Assembly (NCBI RefSeq): GCF_918797505.1
Contig: NC_092798.1
Location: 4,229,501 to 4,293,500, forward strand
Source: Bemisia tabaci
Lineage: Eukaryota > Arthropoda > Insecta > Hemiptera > Aleyrodidae
Length of the DNA stretch: 64,000 nt
Direction of reading: 5' to 3'
Below, in pieces: positions 12,801-22,649 of the stretch. Numbering within the stretch: position 1 is the first letter of the stretch; each line of letters starts with the position of its first letter. The position numbers were made by a program, and so were the translations under genes. The notes below the pieces were generated by a model. The model worked only from the letters and a program-made list of their open reading frames with translations, was not told the origin of the DNA and did no database searches.

Positions 12801-15250
12801 GCTGTTACTAAGATAATGTTTAGCTAAATAATATTTATAATTTATGGCGGTTTTTTTGCGTTCTTGAGTCTGAGAACGTTCAAAAATTGTGCTCAGCAAA
12901 TTAAAGGGACTGCATTATGAAATATGGAACTACACTATCTGGCTCAGTTTAAAAACGACGTATGCATCATTAGTTGCCTTGCCTTACACGCACATGAGTG
13001 TTTTTACGGATGGGCCAAAAATTAACTTTCCTAATTTATTGCGAAATGTAGTCCAAATCTCAACAATTAAAATTGGTTGCAGCACGGACAACCTAATTCA
13101 ACAGCGATTATTTTCTCGAATTGCACGTTGTCCGGCTTCAAACTTTTAATTGCGCCTTTAAAGCAGTGGCGTGGCGTGAATAATCGATTATCGATATCTC
13201 GCCATTTGAAGCTATGGTAAAGAATCGATTACTAAGGTGTTCGCTGCGAATAACCTGATAATTGATCTTTTTTCATAGGTTTAAATGGCATGACAATCGA
13301 TGTATCGCAATTCACGCCACGCCACTGCTTTAAAGAGTCAATAATTTCGGGTATTTTTTTGAACGGATCCTGCATATTTACCACTGAAAGCTGTGGTACA
13401 GTTATCTGCGGTAATCCAGGATTGCGCGAAAGATCTAAGAAAATATATGAGGATTACGCGAAAAAAGGCAGAAGGATTGCGCGAATAGAAACCTTAACAT
13501 CTGCAACAGGAATGCGCGAACTTAAAATGAAGTTAATTTAAGGTAGAAGTTTGGCAAAACAGGAAAAAGTTGGAAAATAAACGCATTTTTATGTTGACGC
13601 CAGTTTAGGTTAGTTTGTTGACAAGTCATCGATGCCTTACCTTCTGATGATGAATGAAGTGAAAATATTGAGTGATGGTCGTGGGTATAAAGAACTTTCC
13701 TAACTTTTCTCGGAAAAAATATTCAATCGGGAGAAACGAGGCAACGTTGTAAAGCTCATAACGGCGCGCAACACACCATGAGCCTTTTAAGCTCTATTTT
13801 TCGATGTCGCGATTATTCTAACGCGAGTTCGAATAATCGCGCCGTGGCGTTAAACGAATATTAGCGCCTGCAAACCTTTAGAAATACTTCACGCATCGCG
13901 CCAAACAGTGCGGTCGGCGTCAAGCCCATATTAGCGCCTACAAGACTGCTTGAATACTTCTCGCATTGCGCTAAACGCAGTGGAGTCGGTCGGTTGGCTT
14001 GAGACGCATATTAGCGCCTACAAGACCGTAGGAATGCTGTACGACTGCGTGTTGTCATTCTTGACTTTCTACTCCAACTTTTACCATAATTAAAGGGAAA
14101 ATGTGTATCCTCATTGTAACGATTCAGAAACTCGAATGATACTTAATTTTTTTTTTTCGGTTACATTAAAAGAAAATAGGACGAGCGAAAATATCGCTTC
14201 AAAATTTTCGATACTTATATTTGAGATCATTTAGACGAATTCACGGAAACTTTTCAGAAAAACTGAGTGTGGCTGTTTAAAAAAATTTATTAAAAATAAA
14301 GTATAAAAGCGGTGTCTAACGTTCCAATCAGAGACAAATATACGCTTTCTTTCGAGTGCGCCAGTCGGGTTTTCCATCCATTCATCTCTTAAAAAACTTG
14401 AACATGGTTGTTCTACAATTTTTTTCGTGTAGTTTTTTTCAATGGTTGGCAGATACAATGTTGTACAATCGGGCTTTTAACAATTTTCTTCGCATGGAGA
14501 AGAAAAATCACAGCAGTTTAAAAGAATTGCCGTTGAGTAGTTTTCCGTTTAAAAAATAAAGTATGAAAGGAAGTCTGCGACGTCGCAATCCGAGTTATGT
14601 GATTGCCGACTTACACCGTCGGAATTCTTCATTGATGTGAAAAAGGTTGTAGCTCTTCAATTTTCAACGATTCCGATTTGGACGCATTTCTACCAAACAG
14701 AACTATGTGCATTAAGACATGAGCCCTGAGACCCATAAGAATATATGCATAACAGGACTCAAGTCATAATGCACATAGTTCCGTTTGATAGAAATACGTC
14801 CATTTGATCGAGTTGGGCGATTAGAATAGGTCACGGACTATATTTTACTAAATGGAAAAGATGATTGTCTCTCATCATTTTTGTATTTTAATCTTTTGAT
14901 TTTTATATGTATGGTGAGTATAATCTATGTGTGTATAAATGTTTCAGCTCAAGTTCGAGTCAACATTCAACGACGGCGCGGACAACGGCTCGGTGAAGGT
15001 GGATGAACTAACAGTTCGGTACACACGATGCGAGAACCCAACAAACGTTGATCAACGGTTGATGAGACAAAGGAGTCGAGTCAAACGGGACAAGTCGAGC
15101 AGATCCTTAAAGAAGACCTTTAGTTGGCTCGGATCCCTGAGGGATTTTTTGAAGTCCCCCTCGATGGAGAGCTCATCGAGATCGCGATCTGAATCCTTCT
15201 CACGAATGTCGTCGCAAGCGTCATCCTATGACGGACAAGAAAAACCCTGA
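6880..15250 (+). CDS. MAM-domain secreted-type protein (four exons, 5' end uncertain)
   Basis: The exons are 6880-6990, 10160-10371, 12260-12415 and 14948-15250 (TGA stop). Joints: phase 1 at 6990/10160 (GAAG|GTTCGT to TTTAG), phase 0 at 10371/12260 (CAG|GTTAGT to CTCAG) and phase 0 at 12415/14948 (ATG|GTAAGA to TTCAG). The joined product has the layout of one MAM domain: YCNFDEEDCGFSW near the start, GPEGCISFKYLF in the middle, then AVIWFSDGG, TWSWASI, LKFESTF and VKVDELTVRYTRC. Four cysteines match the usual MAM disulphide cysteines. MAM domains act outside the cell in adhesion or receptor binding. After the domain comes RSRVKRDKSS, a furin-type cleavage site, then a Ser/Arg-rich tail with no membrane segment. 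The true start is not settled (see 6407). Domain call about 0.85; the partner is unknown. Confidence 0.8.
7334..7894. repeat. MULE-like non-autonomous element (uninterrupted copy)
   Basis: Inverted ends ACACAGGGGAGAATTTCAT and ATATTCTCCCCTGTGCTC enclose about 560 bp with a central hairpin (7563-7661). Flanks GTGATTTG and GTGATATG may be a decayed target duplication. This intact copy is the empty-site reference for the nested copy at 22115-23915. It lies in intron 6991-10159 of the MAM gene. Confidence 0.75.
7563..7661. repeat. hairpin, GACGCCTACAAACCTAA arms
   Basis: Arms GAAACGCGCACTGACGCC and GGCGTCAGTGCGCGTTTC are exact inverted copies, with the centre GCATTGCGCAATG. It forms the core of the surrounding MULE-like element. 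Confidence 0.85.
7970..8073. repeat. 104-bp perfect-ended hairpin
   Basis: Arms run from AGGTCCAGTTACACGATCAA to TTGATCGTGCAACTGGACCT and meet at GCATTCTGAATGC, with few mismatches. It is a solo MITE in the MAM-gene intron. Confidence 0.85.
9454..9712. repeat. MITE, TGGACCGCGTTTAGCAGAAA family
   Basis: Inverted ends TGGACCGCGTTTAGCAGAAA and TTTCTGCTTAACGCGGTCCA continue inside with GGAACCAAGCCACATCA and its complement. Other copies: 49652-49903 (good), 21412-21668 and 42773-43017 (diverged). Confidence 0.85.
9968..10132. repeat. hAT-type MITE, CAGTGGCGTGGCGTG ends, 8-bp TSD
   Basis: A 165-bp near-palindrome from CAGTGGCGTGGCGTG to CACGCCACGCCACTG, flanked by a perfect 8-bp duplication ATACTACG (9960-9967 and 10133-10140). 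An 8-bp duplication with CAGTG ends fits the hAT superfamily. Siblings at 13164-13327 and 43933-44097 also have perfect duplications. It ends only 27 bp before the acceptor of the MAM exon at 10160. Confidence 0.93.
10493..10742. repeat. MITE, CTGCCGTGCTAAGGAA family
   Basis: Left end CTGACGTGCTAAGGGAAAAC, right end CGTTCTTCCTCAGCACGGCAG, with the internal inverted motif GAAGGAAATTTGGCAACTC. It lies in intron 10372-12259. Confidence 0.8.
10961..11221. repeat. MITE, TATCGACGGTGAAAC family
   Basis: Left end CATATCGACGGTGAAATTAA and right end TAGTTTCACCGTCTGTATG are inverted. Internal GTTTGCGATGTTGCAGG pairs with GCAAACGAGATACG. It lies in the same MAM-gene intron. Confidence 0.8.
11241..11474. 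repeat. MITE, CTGCCGTGCTAAGGAA family, right end lost
   Basis: The left end CGACCGTGCTAAGGAAAAAC is kept. On the right TTTGGCAACGCCTGAAGGTT is followed by only a remnant of the terminal repeat. Confidence 0.7.
11860..12112. repeat. MITE, CTGCCGTGCTAAGGAA family (full)
   Basis: Well-kept ends CTGCCGTGCTAGGAAGAACG and CGTTTTTCCTCAGCACGGCAG are flanked by TATA-like sequence on both sides. This is the third copy of this family within 1.6 kb in one intron. Confidence 0.85.
13164..13327. repeat. hAT-type MITE, second copy with 8-bp TSD
   Basis: Same family as 9968-10132. A perfect duplication CTTTAAAG flanks it (13156-13163 and 13328-13335). It lies in MAM-gene intron 12416-14947. Confidence 0.93.
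13700..14460. repeat. interspersed element R (uninterrupted copy)
   Basis: This stretch is repeated, interrupted, at 32930-33399 plus 34139-34930, and its left part in the other X copies. Shared blocks are CGGGAGAAACGAGGCAACG, TTAGCGCCTACAAGACTG and CATTGTAACGATTCAGAAAC. It shows the empty site into which element E2 inserted in the 33-34 kb copy. No coding frame is evident. Confidence 0.65.
14681..14799. repeat. hairpin, ATTTCTACCAAACAGAACTA family
   Basis: The left arm ATTTCTACCAAACAGAACTA pairs with AGTTCCGTTTGATAGAAAT on the right, and TATGTGCATTAAGACATGAG pairs with CTCAAGTCATAATGCACATA. A relative is at 19887-20033. Confidence 0.75.
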
Positions 15251-15272
15251 TTCTATGCAATTTATACTAAAA

Positions 15273-15278
15273 AATAAA
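15273..15278 (+). terminator. AATAAA polyadenylation signal of the MAM gene
   Basis: A canonical AATAAA lies 22 bp after the TGA stop, giving a very short 3' untranslated region. Confidence 0.6.
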
Positions 15279-15394
15279 ATTTCCGTCAACACTTGTTTTG
15301 ACCCGCGTGTACGTCTCCAAACATCCGATCAATGAATCAGTTGGGAGGGTTTGGATTCCATTGACGTAAACGGATCGACAGCAGATCGGAAAAT

Positions 15395-15590
15395 AAATAC
15401 GACGTGAACTGATCGACAAAATTCGATCGACAAAATTCGATCGATTCGCGGGTTTGTCGATCAATTCATAGGTTTTGTCGATCAATTCATACGTTTATCG
15501 ATCGACTCACGGGTTTGTTGATCGATTGACGGATCTGTTGATTGACACACGGATTTTGTCGATCAATTCACGGTTTTCAATCGAATCCTT
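15395..15590. repeat. degenerate tandem repeat, TCGATCAATTCA core
   Basis: About seven units of 22-30 bp share GTTTGTCGATCAATTCA or its near variants. Many TCGATC sites make the tract locally self-complementary. It lies immediately downstream of the MAM gene. Confidence 0.75.
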
Positions 15591-16422
15591 GTCCATCGAA
15601 TCACGTAGATTAGTTCACGTTTTTATTTCTCGATCGATTGATGTCAATCGAATTCAGAAGCTCCGGTCAATTGCGCCGGTCACAGCATCGATTTCAGATT
15701 ATGGAATACAGCCAAAAGTAATGGAACAACAAGTTTCCACAGCCACTGTTAACGGAGATATCGCCCTTTAAAAAACACTGCATAAACTAACTTTCTAACT
15801 TTCTACTCGGTCTCGCGTCGTGTCGCATCGGGCCACCGTTAATGTCAGCGCCTGAATGCAACTAAACGTACCTCATGATTGTGCGTGTTGCATGCAGACA
15901 TAATTGAAGGCGTTTCTAATTTCCCTGCTTGCGCGTCGTTGTCTTTAAAGTCTGAATGCGTCCAGGGTCGAAGCGAACAATCTCTGATTTTCAAAGAACC
16001 GCGATTTACCGACATTTTGGTTTTTGAGCAATCGATCCTTTTCAACTAGAGCCTAAAAAGTTGCAGGTGCCGGAGTATTTCAGTATTGAAAGTTTGGATA
16101 GATGCAGAAATAAATGAAGCTGCGCATGGTCTGTTAACTTATAAGTCTTCGATATCTTCCAAGCTCAATTCCCAATTCTTTAGCGATTCAATTGACGTTG
16201 ATTCAATTATGATTCGTATTAGGGTAGCCTGGGGTTAAGTGGGCACCATTTTTTTGAAAAATCATAAAAAAATTTGGTGATAGATAGAGTTAATCTTTAA
16301 AGTACAATGTCTTCAGTATAAAGTCAGGTATCTGCAAAAAATAGTATGTTTCATTTTTTAAATTGTTTAATGGTCAAAATTTTGATTTTGTAAACAATGG
16401 GAAAGTTCTCAGTTAACCCCGT
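15591..16422. other. gene-free stretch
   Basis: No gene, inverted repeat or tandem array is recognised in this AT-rich interval. Confidence 0.4.
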
Positions 16423-16510
16423 GGGGGGGGGGGGGGGAGAGCTGCGCTAACGCACGAGATGCGTTATCGCACGGAGAGCTGCGCTAACGCACGAGATGCG
16501 TTGACGCACG
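16423..16510. repeat. poly-G run and 37-bp tandem duplication
   Basis: A run of about 15 G precedes two near-identical 37-bp units starting GAGAGCTGCGCTAACGCACG. Each unit contains the partly palindromic words GCGCTAACGCAC and GATGCGTT. Confidence 0.8.
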
Positions 16511-17060
16511 CGACACATTTTTATCCAACAGAGGCGAGAAGCACACAATATAGTCTGATGATTTTAATCGATGGCATCAGAAACAGAAAAAATGGAAACA
16601 AAATTCCAAGAAAAAAGGTGTCACCAGCTAGGCGACACGCGGTGAAAATTGCATGCCTAAACAGACTCGAACTCGGAATTTGTACCGCGAAATTTATTGC
16701 CAAATGATGTATTGAAAGTGAGAATGACAGAGATAATTATGGGGCTCTTGTACGTGCGTCGCAAGGATTTAAGATTGTAACGCGTAGTCGAATGTAACAT
16801 TTCGCAAAAACATGATCAATGTTTCTTCCCATCATGATACAAACTCGCAGGGGGAAAAACATAAAAAAAAACTGAAGTAAATCTAGAAGTTGAGGCTCTT
16901 TGTAGCACGCAAGGGCCCCATTAGCGTTTCAGAAGGTATTTTTTTTATGAAAAAAACGCTAAAAAAATTGTATCGTGAAGTTCAAAAAGTGCTCGGTTAC
17001 TTCGCACGCACACTAACGTTTGTACATCTCGTGCGCAGCGCAGTCACGACCGTCTCTGTT

Positions 17061-17459
17061 TATGTGTCGCAAGCAATTAGCAATCGCCGAAAATTTGCAA
17101 ACGGCTCACATGTTGTTCCAATATATCGCAATAACGCGATTTTTAAGGGGTATGGTCTTCAAAAGTATGAGCTCGGCTTGAAGCGCCTTCATTTTTGGTG
17201 ATACTCTACGCTTTGTCACGATGCTAGTTTAGTTGCCTTTCCGATCTCAACCCGACTAATGTCACGGGGTTCACTGAATGCTCTCCTGCGAGTGCGCTTT
17301 CTGCCATGTTTTTAAGGATGGAAAAGTGTCTATTCACAGTATCGGCAACATAATCAGCACTCTAATCTTGTTCGTTTATAAATGAATTATATGGTTTTCT
17401 ATATTTATTCACCGCTGGCTTGCAAATTGCCGGCGATTGCTAATTGCCTGCGACATAGG
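17061..17459. repeat. element with 40-bp inverted ends
   Basis: TATGTGTCGCAAGCAATTAG at the left pairs with CTAATTGCCTGCGACATAGG at the right. Pairing continues inward with CAATCGCCGAAAATTTGCAA. The interior is unremarkable. Confidence 0.6.
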
Positions 17460-17791
17460 TATGTATACTGCCGCGCTACGCAAGAACGCCGTAAATAAAT
17501 CAAGATTTTCCCGCGTTTTATGAAACTTTATAAAATGAAAACTATTTTACCCGCGCAATTCAAATTTTCAGGTCAAGTTCTTGATAGTATTTGCGAAAGA
17601 ATTCTGTAAAAACATTGTCCGCAGGTACACAAGTTTTTCTGCTATGATGCGTTGTTTCCAAAAAAAAATTAAAATGGCGTTTACGGCGTTTCGGCAGTAT
17701 GATTGTATGGTATTTAACAAGGTGGAGAAATGGTGATGGGTCCACAACATTTCACGGGGATAACAAAGCCAATCAATAACAAAATAAATTT

Positions 17792-17990
17792 AAATTTGAA
17801 TAAAAAAAATTATTTGCTCTAATGAGTACCAGTACAAGACCGGGGGGAGGGGGGTGTTATCTACTGATGAGGTCTAAAAAGACCCCAACTTAATATTTCA
17901 ACGCAAGCTGCCTGAGCTGAACACTCCCCCTCCCCCTTCAGTCTTGTACTGGCACTCATTAGGGCAAACATTTTTTTTTTTATTCAAATT
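17792..17990. repeat. hairpin element, AATGAGTACCAGTACAAGAC arms
   Basis: Arms of about 75 bp: CTCTAATGAGTACCAGTACA is mirrored by TGTACTGGCACTCATTAGGG. G-rich and C-rich tracts pair next to the loop and A-rich and T-rich tracts pair at the outside. Confidence 0.85.
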
Positions 17991-18370
17991 GAAAACTTTT
18001 TGGAATTTCTTGGCTTTGTTTTCCCCGCAAAATGGTGTGGACCCGGCACCATTCTCCGCCTTCTTACATACAGTTCGGGCCATTTTTTTAGTGTTTTTTC
18101 TCGTATGGCATGTGATGAACACAGTTTTTCTTGAGATTTTCTGGGTGTTGTTTCCTCCCATTCTAAGATATTCAGAAAAAATTTCAAGTATTTTAGTCGG
18201 TTTTCTGTCGAAAAAATAAGACACGATCGGAAAAATTGGAAAACCGCGTGGACGTGGAGTAACAAATTTTTCGAGTTTAGTCATCGATATGCTTTTTCCA
18301 TGGCGCAATGTCAAATCGTCGCTTCGCTGGCGTAAAGGCCTACCTCCATTTCCACAAGAGCCCAGCTTTA

Positions 18371-18537
18371 CCATTAGCGAATCCAGCAAATTGGCAACAT
18401 TGTTTTCTCTCCATTTAAACCTATGGAAATGTATCGATTCTTGGGGGGGGGGGAGGTGCTCCGACAAGAATCGATTGTTTAGCATAGGTTTAAATGGAGG
18501 GAATCCGGTGTTGCCAAATTGCTACATCCGCCTCTGT
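18371..18537. repeat. MITE related to 5413-5585
   Basis: The left block CCAGCAAATTGGCAACATTG and the right block GTGTTGCCAAATTGCTACATC are inverted, with TTTAAACCTATGGAAATGTA inside. It carries a 10-G run at the loop. Confidence 0.8.
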
Positions 18538-18538
18538 G

Positions 18539-18911
18539 CACTGAAAAAAAAATCTCGGTGTATTTACTAAGAAAAGGGTAAAATTACCAAGAATGCAAGG
18601 TTCTATTTGATCCCAATTATTTCTTGGTAAAATTACCATTTATGGAATTAGTAATTTTACCGAGAAATCTCGGTAAAATTATTGAACTTTCTCCGTAATT
18701 TTACTGGACCTTGGTAAAAACGCCAATATTTTTTATCGACTGTGGTATAATTACCGAGATAAAATGACAAAGTTACCGGGCATTGATTACTAATAAAAGT
18801 GGTACTCTTACCTGAAAAAAAAAACCAGTAAAAATACCGGTTTTTAGGTAAGCTTACCAGTCAAAGGTACCAACGGACCTTGGTAAAAACGCCGAGAATT
18901 TTTTTTCAGTG
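18539..18911. repeat. MITE, CACTGAAAAAAAATCTCGG family
   Basis: Ends CACTGAAAAAAAAATCTCGG and GAGAATTTTTTTTCAGTG are inverted. The interior is full of alternating GGTAAAATTACC and TTACCGAGA motifs that fold on each other. Three more copies lie in the triplicated segment (24090-24504, 28872-29286, 31238-31652). Confidence 0.9.
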
Positions 18912-19886
18912 TGTATCACATATAAACCCATGCTTCCTGGGGCTCATACGGAAATCGAGATAGGCCCCTAGGGCAGGGGAGCGACGAAATAAAGCCCCCG
19001 GTTTCTTTGCATGCGCCCGCTATTGGCGGTGGCGGGGGACCGGAATAAAGGGAGAAGAAGGGTTGTGTATAGATATGGGTCGAACGGTGATGAGCCGTTT
19101 TGGTCTCATTACCGACGGAAGGAGGACCATCCTGACATATCGCATGTTTTCACTTGGCCGCCACCGTCAACTACGCCGCCGTCAAATCGTCCTGCTAAAA
19201 AAAGTTTCATTTCTTTCTTTCTACCGAAAAAACGCGGTTTGCGACCGTCCCCCATTGGCATTTCTCAACGGAAAAATCGCTATACATTGCGATTTTACAC
19301 GCCAGGATCATCAACATCCAAGCGATTATCCTCGACTTATCGAGATTAAATCGCGCTCGCGATATTTTCGGAATAAAAATCGCGATAAATAGTGATTCAA
19401 TATCGATTTTATCGACGAAAATTGATCAAAATTTTATCGAGCCAAAAATAGCGATATGTAGCGAAATTATCGCCACTAATCGCAATTTTCAATGCGATGA
19501 TATCTCGATATATTGCCACCGATATTTTAGCGACCACCAACCGATAAAATTGATATTTATCGCGATCACTGCTTCTTGGGTCTGTGCAGGCAGGGGATCC
19601 TGGTACTGAGACCACACACTGTTAAAATCGAGGAGCGAAATTCAGCGCCGGAGTCAACCCCCCCCCCCCCCCCCCGCTCCTCCAACCTCGAGTGATATGG
19701 ATACGAAGTGGAATTGGCGCCGTAAAAGCGTGTGACACTCCGCAAGAAGAGTAGATTTCACTCCGTTGTAGGGTAAGTCACTCCGTAAGGAGTAGAGATT
19801 CCACCCTACATTCATATTACTCTAAGTTTTTGGTCGCTGTATCGACGATGAAACTGCAGATGTGCGTATTGCGATTGCGGTGTTTC
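18912..19886. other. gene-free stretch with CGATAAAT-rich decayed repeat
   Basis: Between about 19330 and 19560 the sequence is full of ATCGCGAT, CGATAAA and TTTATCG words, as also near 21840-21990. This suggests a decayed repeat. A poly-C run lies at about 19658. No gene is recognised. Confidence 0.45.
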
Positions 19887-20033
19887 AAAATCTCTGCGCG
19901 TTCTGTCAAACAGAACTAAGCGCCATGGAAAAACACCGAAAGTATAAGACGGAACGAGCATTGCGTTCCAAGTCCCCCCCCCCTCCCTCCCTTCCTCTTC
20001 GATGGCGCTTAGTTCCATTTGATAGAAATACGC
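19887..20033. repeat. hairpin, relative of 14681-14799
   Basis: The arms GTCAAACAGAACTAAGCGCC and GGCGCTTAGTTCCATTTGAT are inverted, with the outer ATAGAAATACGCCC block shared with the copy at 14.7 kb. Confidence 0.7.
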
Positions 20034-20284
20034 CCAATTGATCTATTTGGCTAACCAATGGCCTTAAGGCAAACATCGCCTCGCGCATGGGGGAGTGGTT
20101 TTGGACTTGCGAAAGAGAAGCAGCGTGCGATTCGCCTTCATTTTGAGCGGTTAGGCAACTATTCCGACGCTTAAGTGCTCTCTTTGCCTAACTGGTCCAA
20201 ATGAAGGTGAACATCACACAGAGCCATGGAACGAGGCACGTGGTTTCAAAATGACCAACATTGAATGTGGCTTTCCTTTCAGAC

Positions 20285-20633
20285 CAGTGTTCGAAACTCA
20301 TAGGCGCCAACGCGCCAAATGCGGCTAAGAAATCGGTTACGGCGCCTAAAAAATGAAGGCTCTGCGTCAGTGTGGCCCCAAAAAAATTACACCCCCCCCC
20401 CCAAAACAAAAAGAAAAATCCTAATTCTTCTGCTTGGTGATTTTTTTTTAAATTTCCCCCATGTTATAGCTACTAGTTCTGTAACTAAAACATCTTGCGT
20501 CTAACTTTTCACTAAATGCGCTGTGAGATGTAGGCAAAAGTGGATTTGGCCCTTAGAAATCTTCAATGGCCCCTAAAATCAAGCTTGATGCGCCACATGG
20601 CTCCTGAAACTCAGAGGCGAGTTTCGAACACTG
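20285..20633. repeat. hAT-type MITE, CAGTGTTCGAAACTC ends
   Basis: Inverted ends CAGTGTTCGAAACTC and GAGTTTCGAACACTG. The flanking 8-mers TTTCAGAC (left) and TGTCAGAC (right) match at seven of eight positions, as expected for an older hAT target duplication. Confidence 0.8.
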
Positions 20634-21095
20634 TGTCAGACACGACCTGTCAACGGCGCTGCGGGTTGCGCTCCAAATAGAGCGCGAGGTTGCCGGTTGT
20701 GTGAGAATCTCCGTGATTTTAGCTTCACCGAGGGCACTAATTTTCAATGTCAAGGCTCACGCGGCAACGCAGCCTAATATCGAATAAAATTGACGTGGGG
20801 GAAGCCCCCGTCATTAATTGTGTTCGACAGGGGTTTTGAGGCTGGGTCGGGTCGGCGCGCCCGCGACTTCCGCAATTTGTCTCCGACCGGGTCGCGATCA
20901 GCATGGCCGAACTCTGGAAGAAAGCCGTCAAAAAGGCCACCAAAAAGAAGAAACAGCGCAACTTGTGGATAATCTACCGGCAACATTACGACGATACAGG
21001 TACCGCTACCCAGGCTATTTTTCTCGCAGGATTCACCCCCCCCCCCTCTCCTTTTTTAAATTTTTTTTTTTTTAAATTTTGCACGGTTCTCGCGT

Positions 21096-21359
21096 GTATC
21101 GACGGTGAAACTACCAAACCACGTACCTCGGTTTGCGACGTCGCAGACTTCCTGTCATACTTTATTTTTTAAATGAAAAACTACTTAACATCCAGTCTTG
21201 AAAATGTCTGTGATTTTTCCTCTTTGTGCGGAGAAAATTCCGTGAAAATTTCAAGGAATGATATTGATTTGGTCTACTTCAAAAAAAATAAAATGTGAGC
21301 GTAGATTTTTAAACACCGCAAACGAGATACGTGGTTTGGTAGTTTCACCGTCGGTATGC
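21096..21359. repeat. MITE, TATCGACGGTGAAAC family (best copy)
   Basis: Ends GTATCGACGGTGAAACTACC and GGTAGTTTCACCGTCGGTAT. Inside, AAACCACGTACCTCGGTTTG pairs with CAAACGAGATACGTGGTTTG. It serves as the reference copy for the family. Confidence 0.9.
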
Positions 21360-21411
21360 TGTATGCCATACGCATCAACGGTGTAAGTCAGTGGCGTAGC
21401 TTGCTTTTCAA

Positions 21412-21668
21412 TACGGACCGTGTTTATCAAAAAGGAACCAAACCACATTCTCGAAAAAATTGAGTTAAGAATGTTTTTGAGTTTCACAAGCCGCATATTT
21501 TCTCCTGCCAAAAACTGAAAGCCGAAAAACAGAAATTAGTTTGTGAAAAGAGGGGTTAAAGTTTCTTTACTGCACATGAGCCTATAATGCAGGAGTAAAA
21601 ATTCAAACCTCTTTTTCTCAGTTACGCAATTCAACGAGGGTTGGTTCCTTTATGATGAACTCTGTTCA
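21412..21668. repeat. MITE, TGGACCGCGTTTAGCAGAAA family (diverged)
   Basis: The left end ACGGACCGTGTTTATCAAAA followed by GGAACCAAACCACA is mirrored on the right by GGTTGGTTCCTTTATGATGA. The ends are much mutated. Confidence 0.6.
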
Positions 21669-22259
21669 TATATAGACTGATTTTCCATTTAAACCTATGG
21701 AAAAGATCGATAAACAAGGTTTTCGCAACGAACACCTTGATACTCGATTCTTCACCATAGCTTCAAATGGGGGAGAGGTCGATAATCGATTCCTCGTAAA
21801 TCCTCAACCACCCGAGTAGCAATGATGGCGATGAGTTGCTATTAGACCGGAGAATGTAGCGCGATTTTATCGACGTCGATTCATTGCTACATCATCGGGT
21901 AAAACATTGCGATAAATTACGATTTCATCGTATCAATTTGCAATAAATTCGGGATTTTACCGACGGCGATTTATCGCACTGTTAGCTAACATGGACTCGT
22001 GATAAATCATCATCATCATCATCACATATAATTCCGTAAGCCCGATACTTTGGGTCAAAATTTAGCGGGGACTGTCGGGCCGATCCGGGCGCAAGGGGTA
22101 CCGGTTTGACCGACAGAGCACAGGGGAGAATTTCATGAGCCGCCCTGCGCCGTCCGCAGCGCGCATGGTGCACGACCCGCCTTTCATTATTACACTTCAT
22201 CTAGCGTTGAGAGTTCACTAATTACTTCACACGACCAAAGTGTAATTTTAAAAGTCAAG

Positions 22260-22300
<41 letters not shown>

Positions 22301-22301
<1 letters not shown>

Positions 22302-22561
22302 ATATTGACGGTGTAAGTCGGCAATCACATAACTCGTTTGCGGTGTCTGAAAATCTTTGCCTCTATATTATTATTTTAAAACAGAACAAGTTGACATCAT
22401 TCCTTGAAGTTTATGCAGAATTTTCTTCTCACAGAGAGGAAAAATCACGGCAGTTTAGAAGAATTGCCTTCGAGTAGTTTTCCGTTCAAAAAATACAGTA
22501 TGCAAGGAAGTCTGCGACGTTGCAAACCGAGTTATAAGATCGCCGACTTACACCGTCGATT
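22301..22561. repeat. MITE, TATTGACGGTGTAAGTCGGC subfamily
   Basis: Ends CATATTGACGGTGTAAGTCG and CGACTTACACCGTCGATTTA are inverted, with ATAACTCGTTTGCGGTGTC inside. A half copy lies near 14460-14630. It is preceded by about 35 A. Confidence 0.8.
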
Positions 22562-22649
22562 TACGAGTTTCTCCATCAGGGAGCTCTCCCCGCATGAAAT
22601 CCTTCCCCGCCCACCCGCCGGGAGAGCCGCTGCGTGCTGCCGGTGTGAC

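Noticed and set aside
17898..18485. 195-codon minus-strand open frame
   Set aside because: It spans the arm of the hairpin at 17792-17990 and a poly-G MITE; no homology or splice context.
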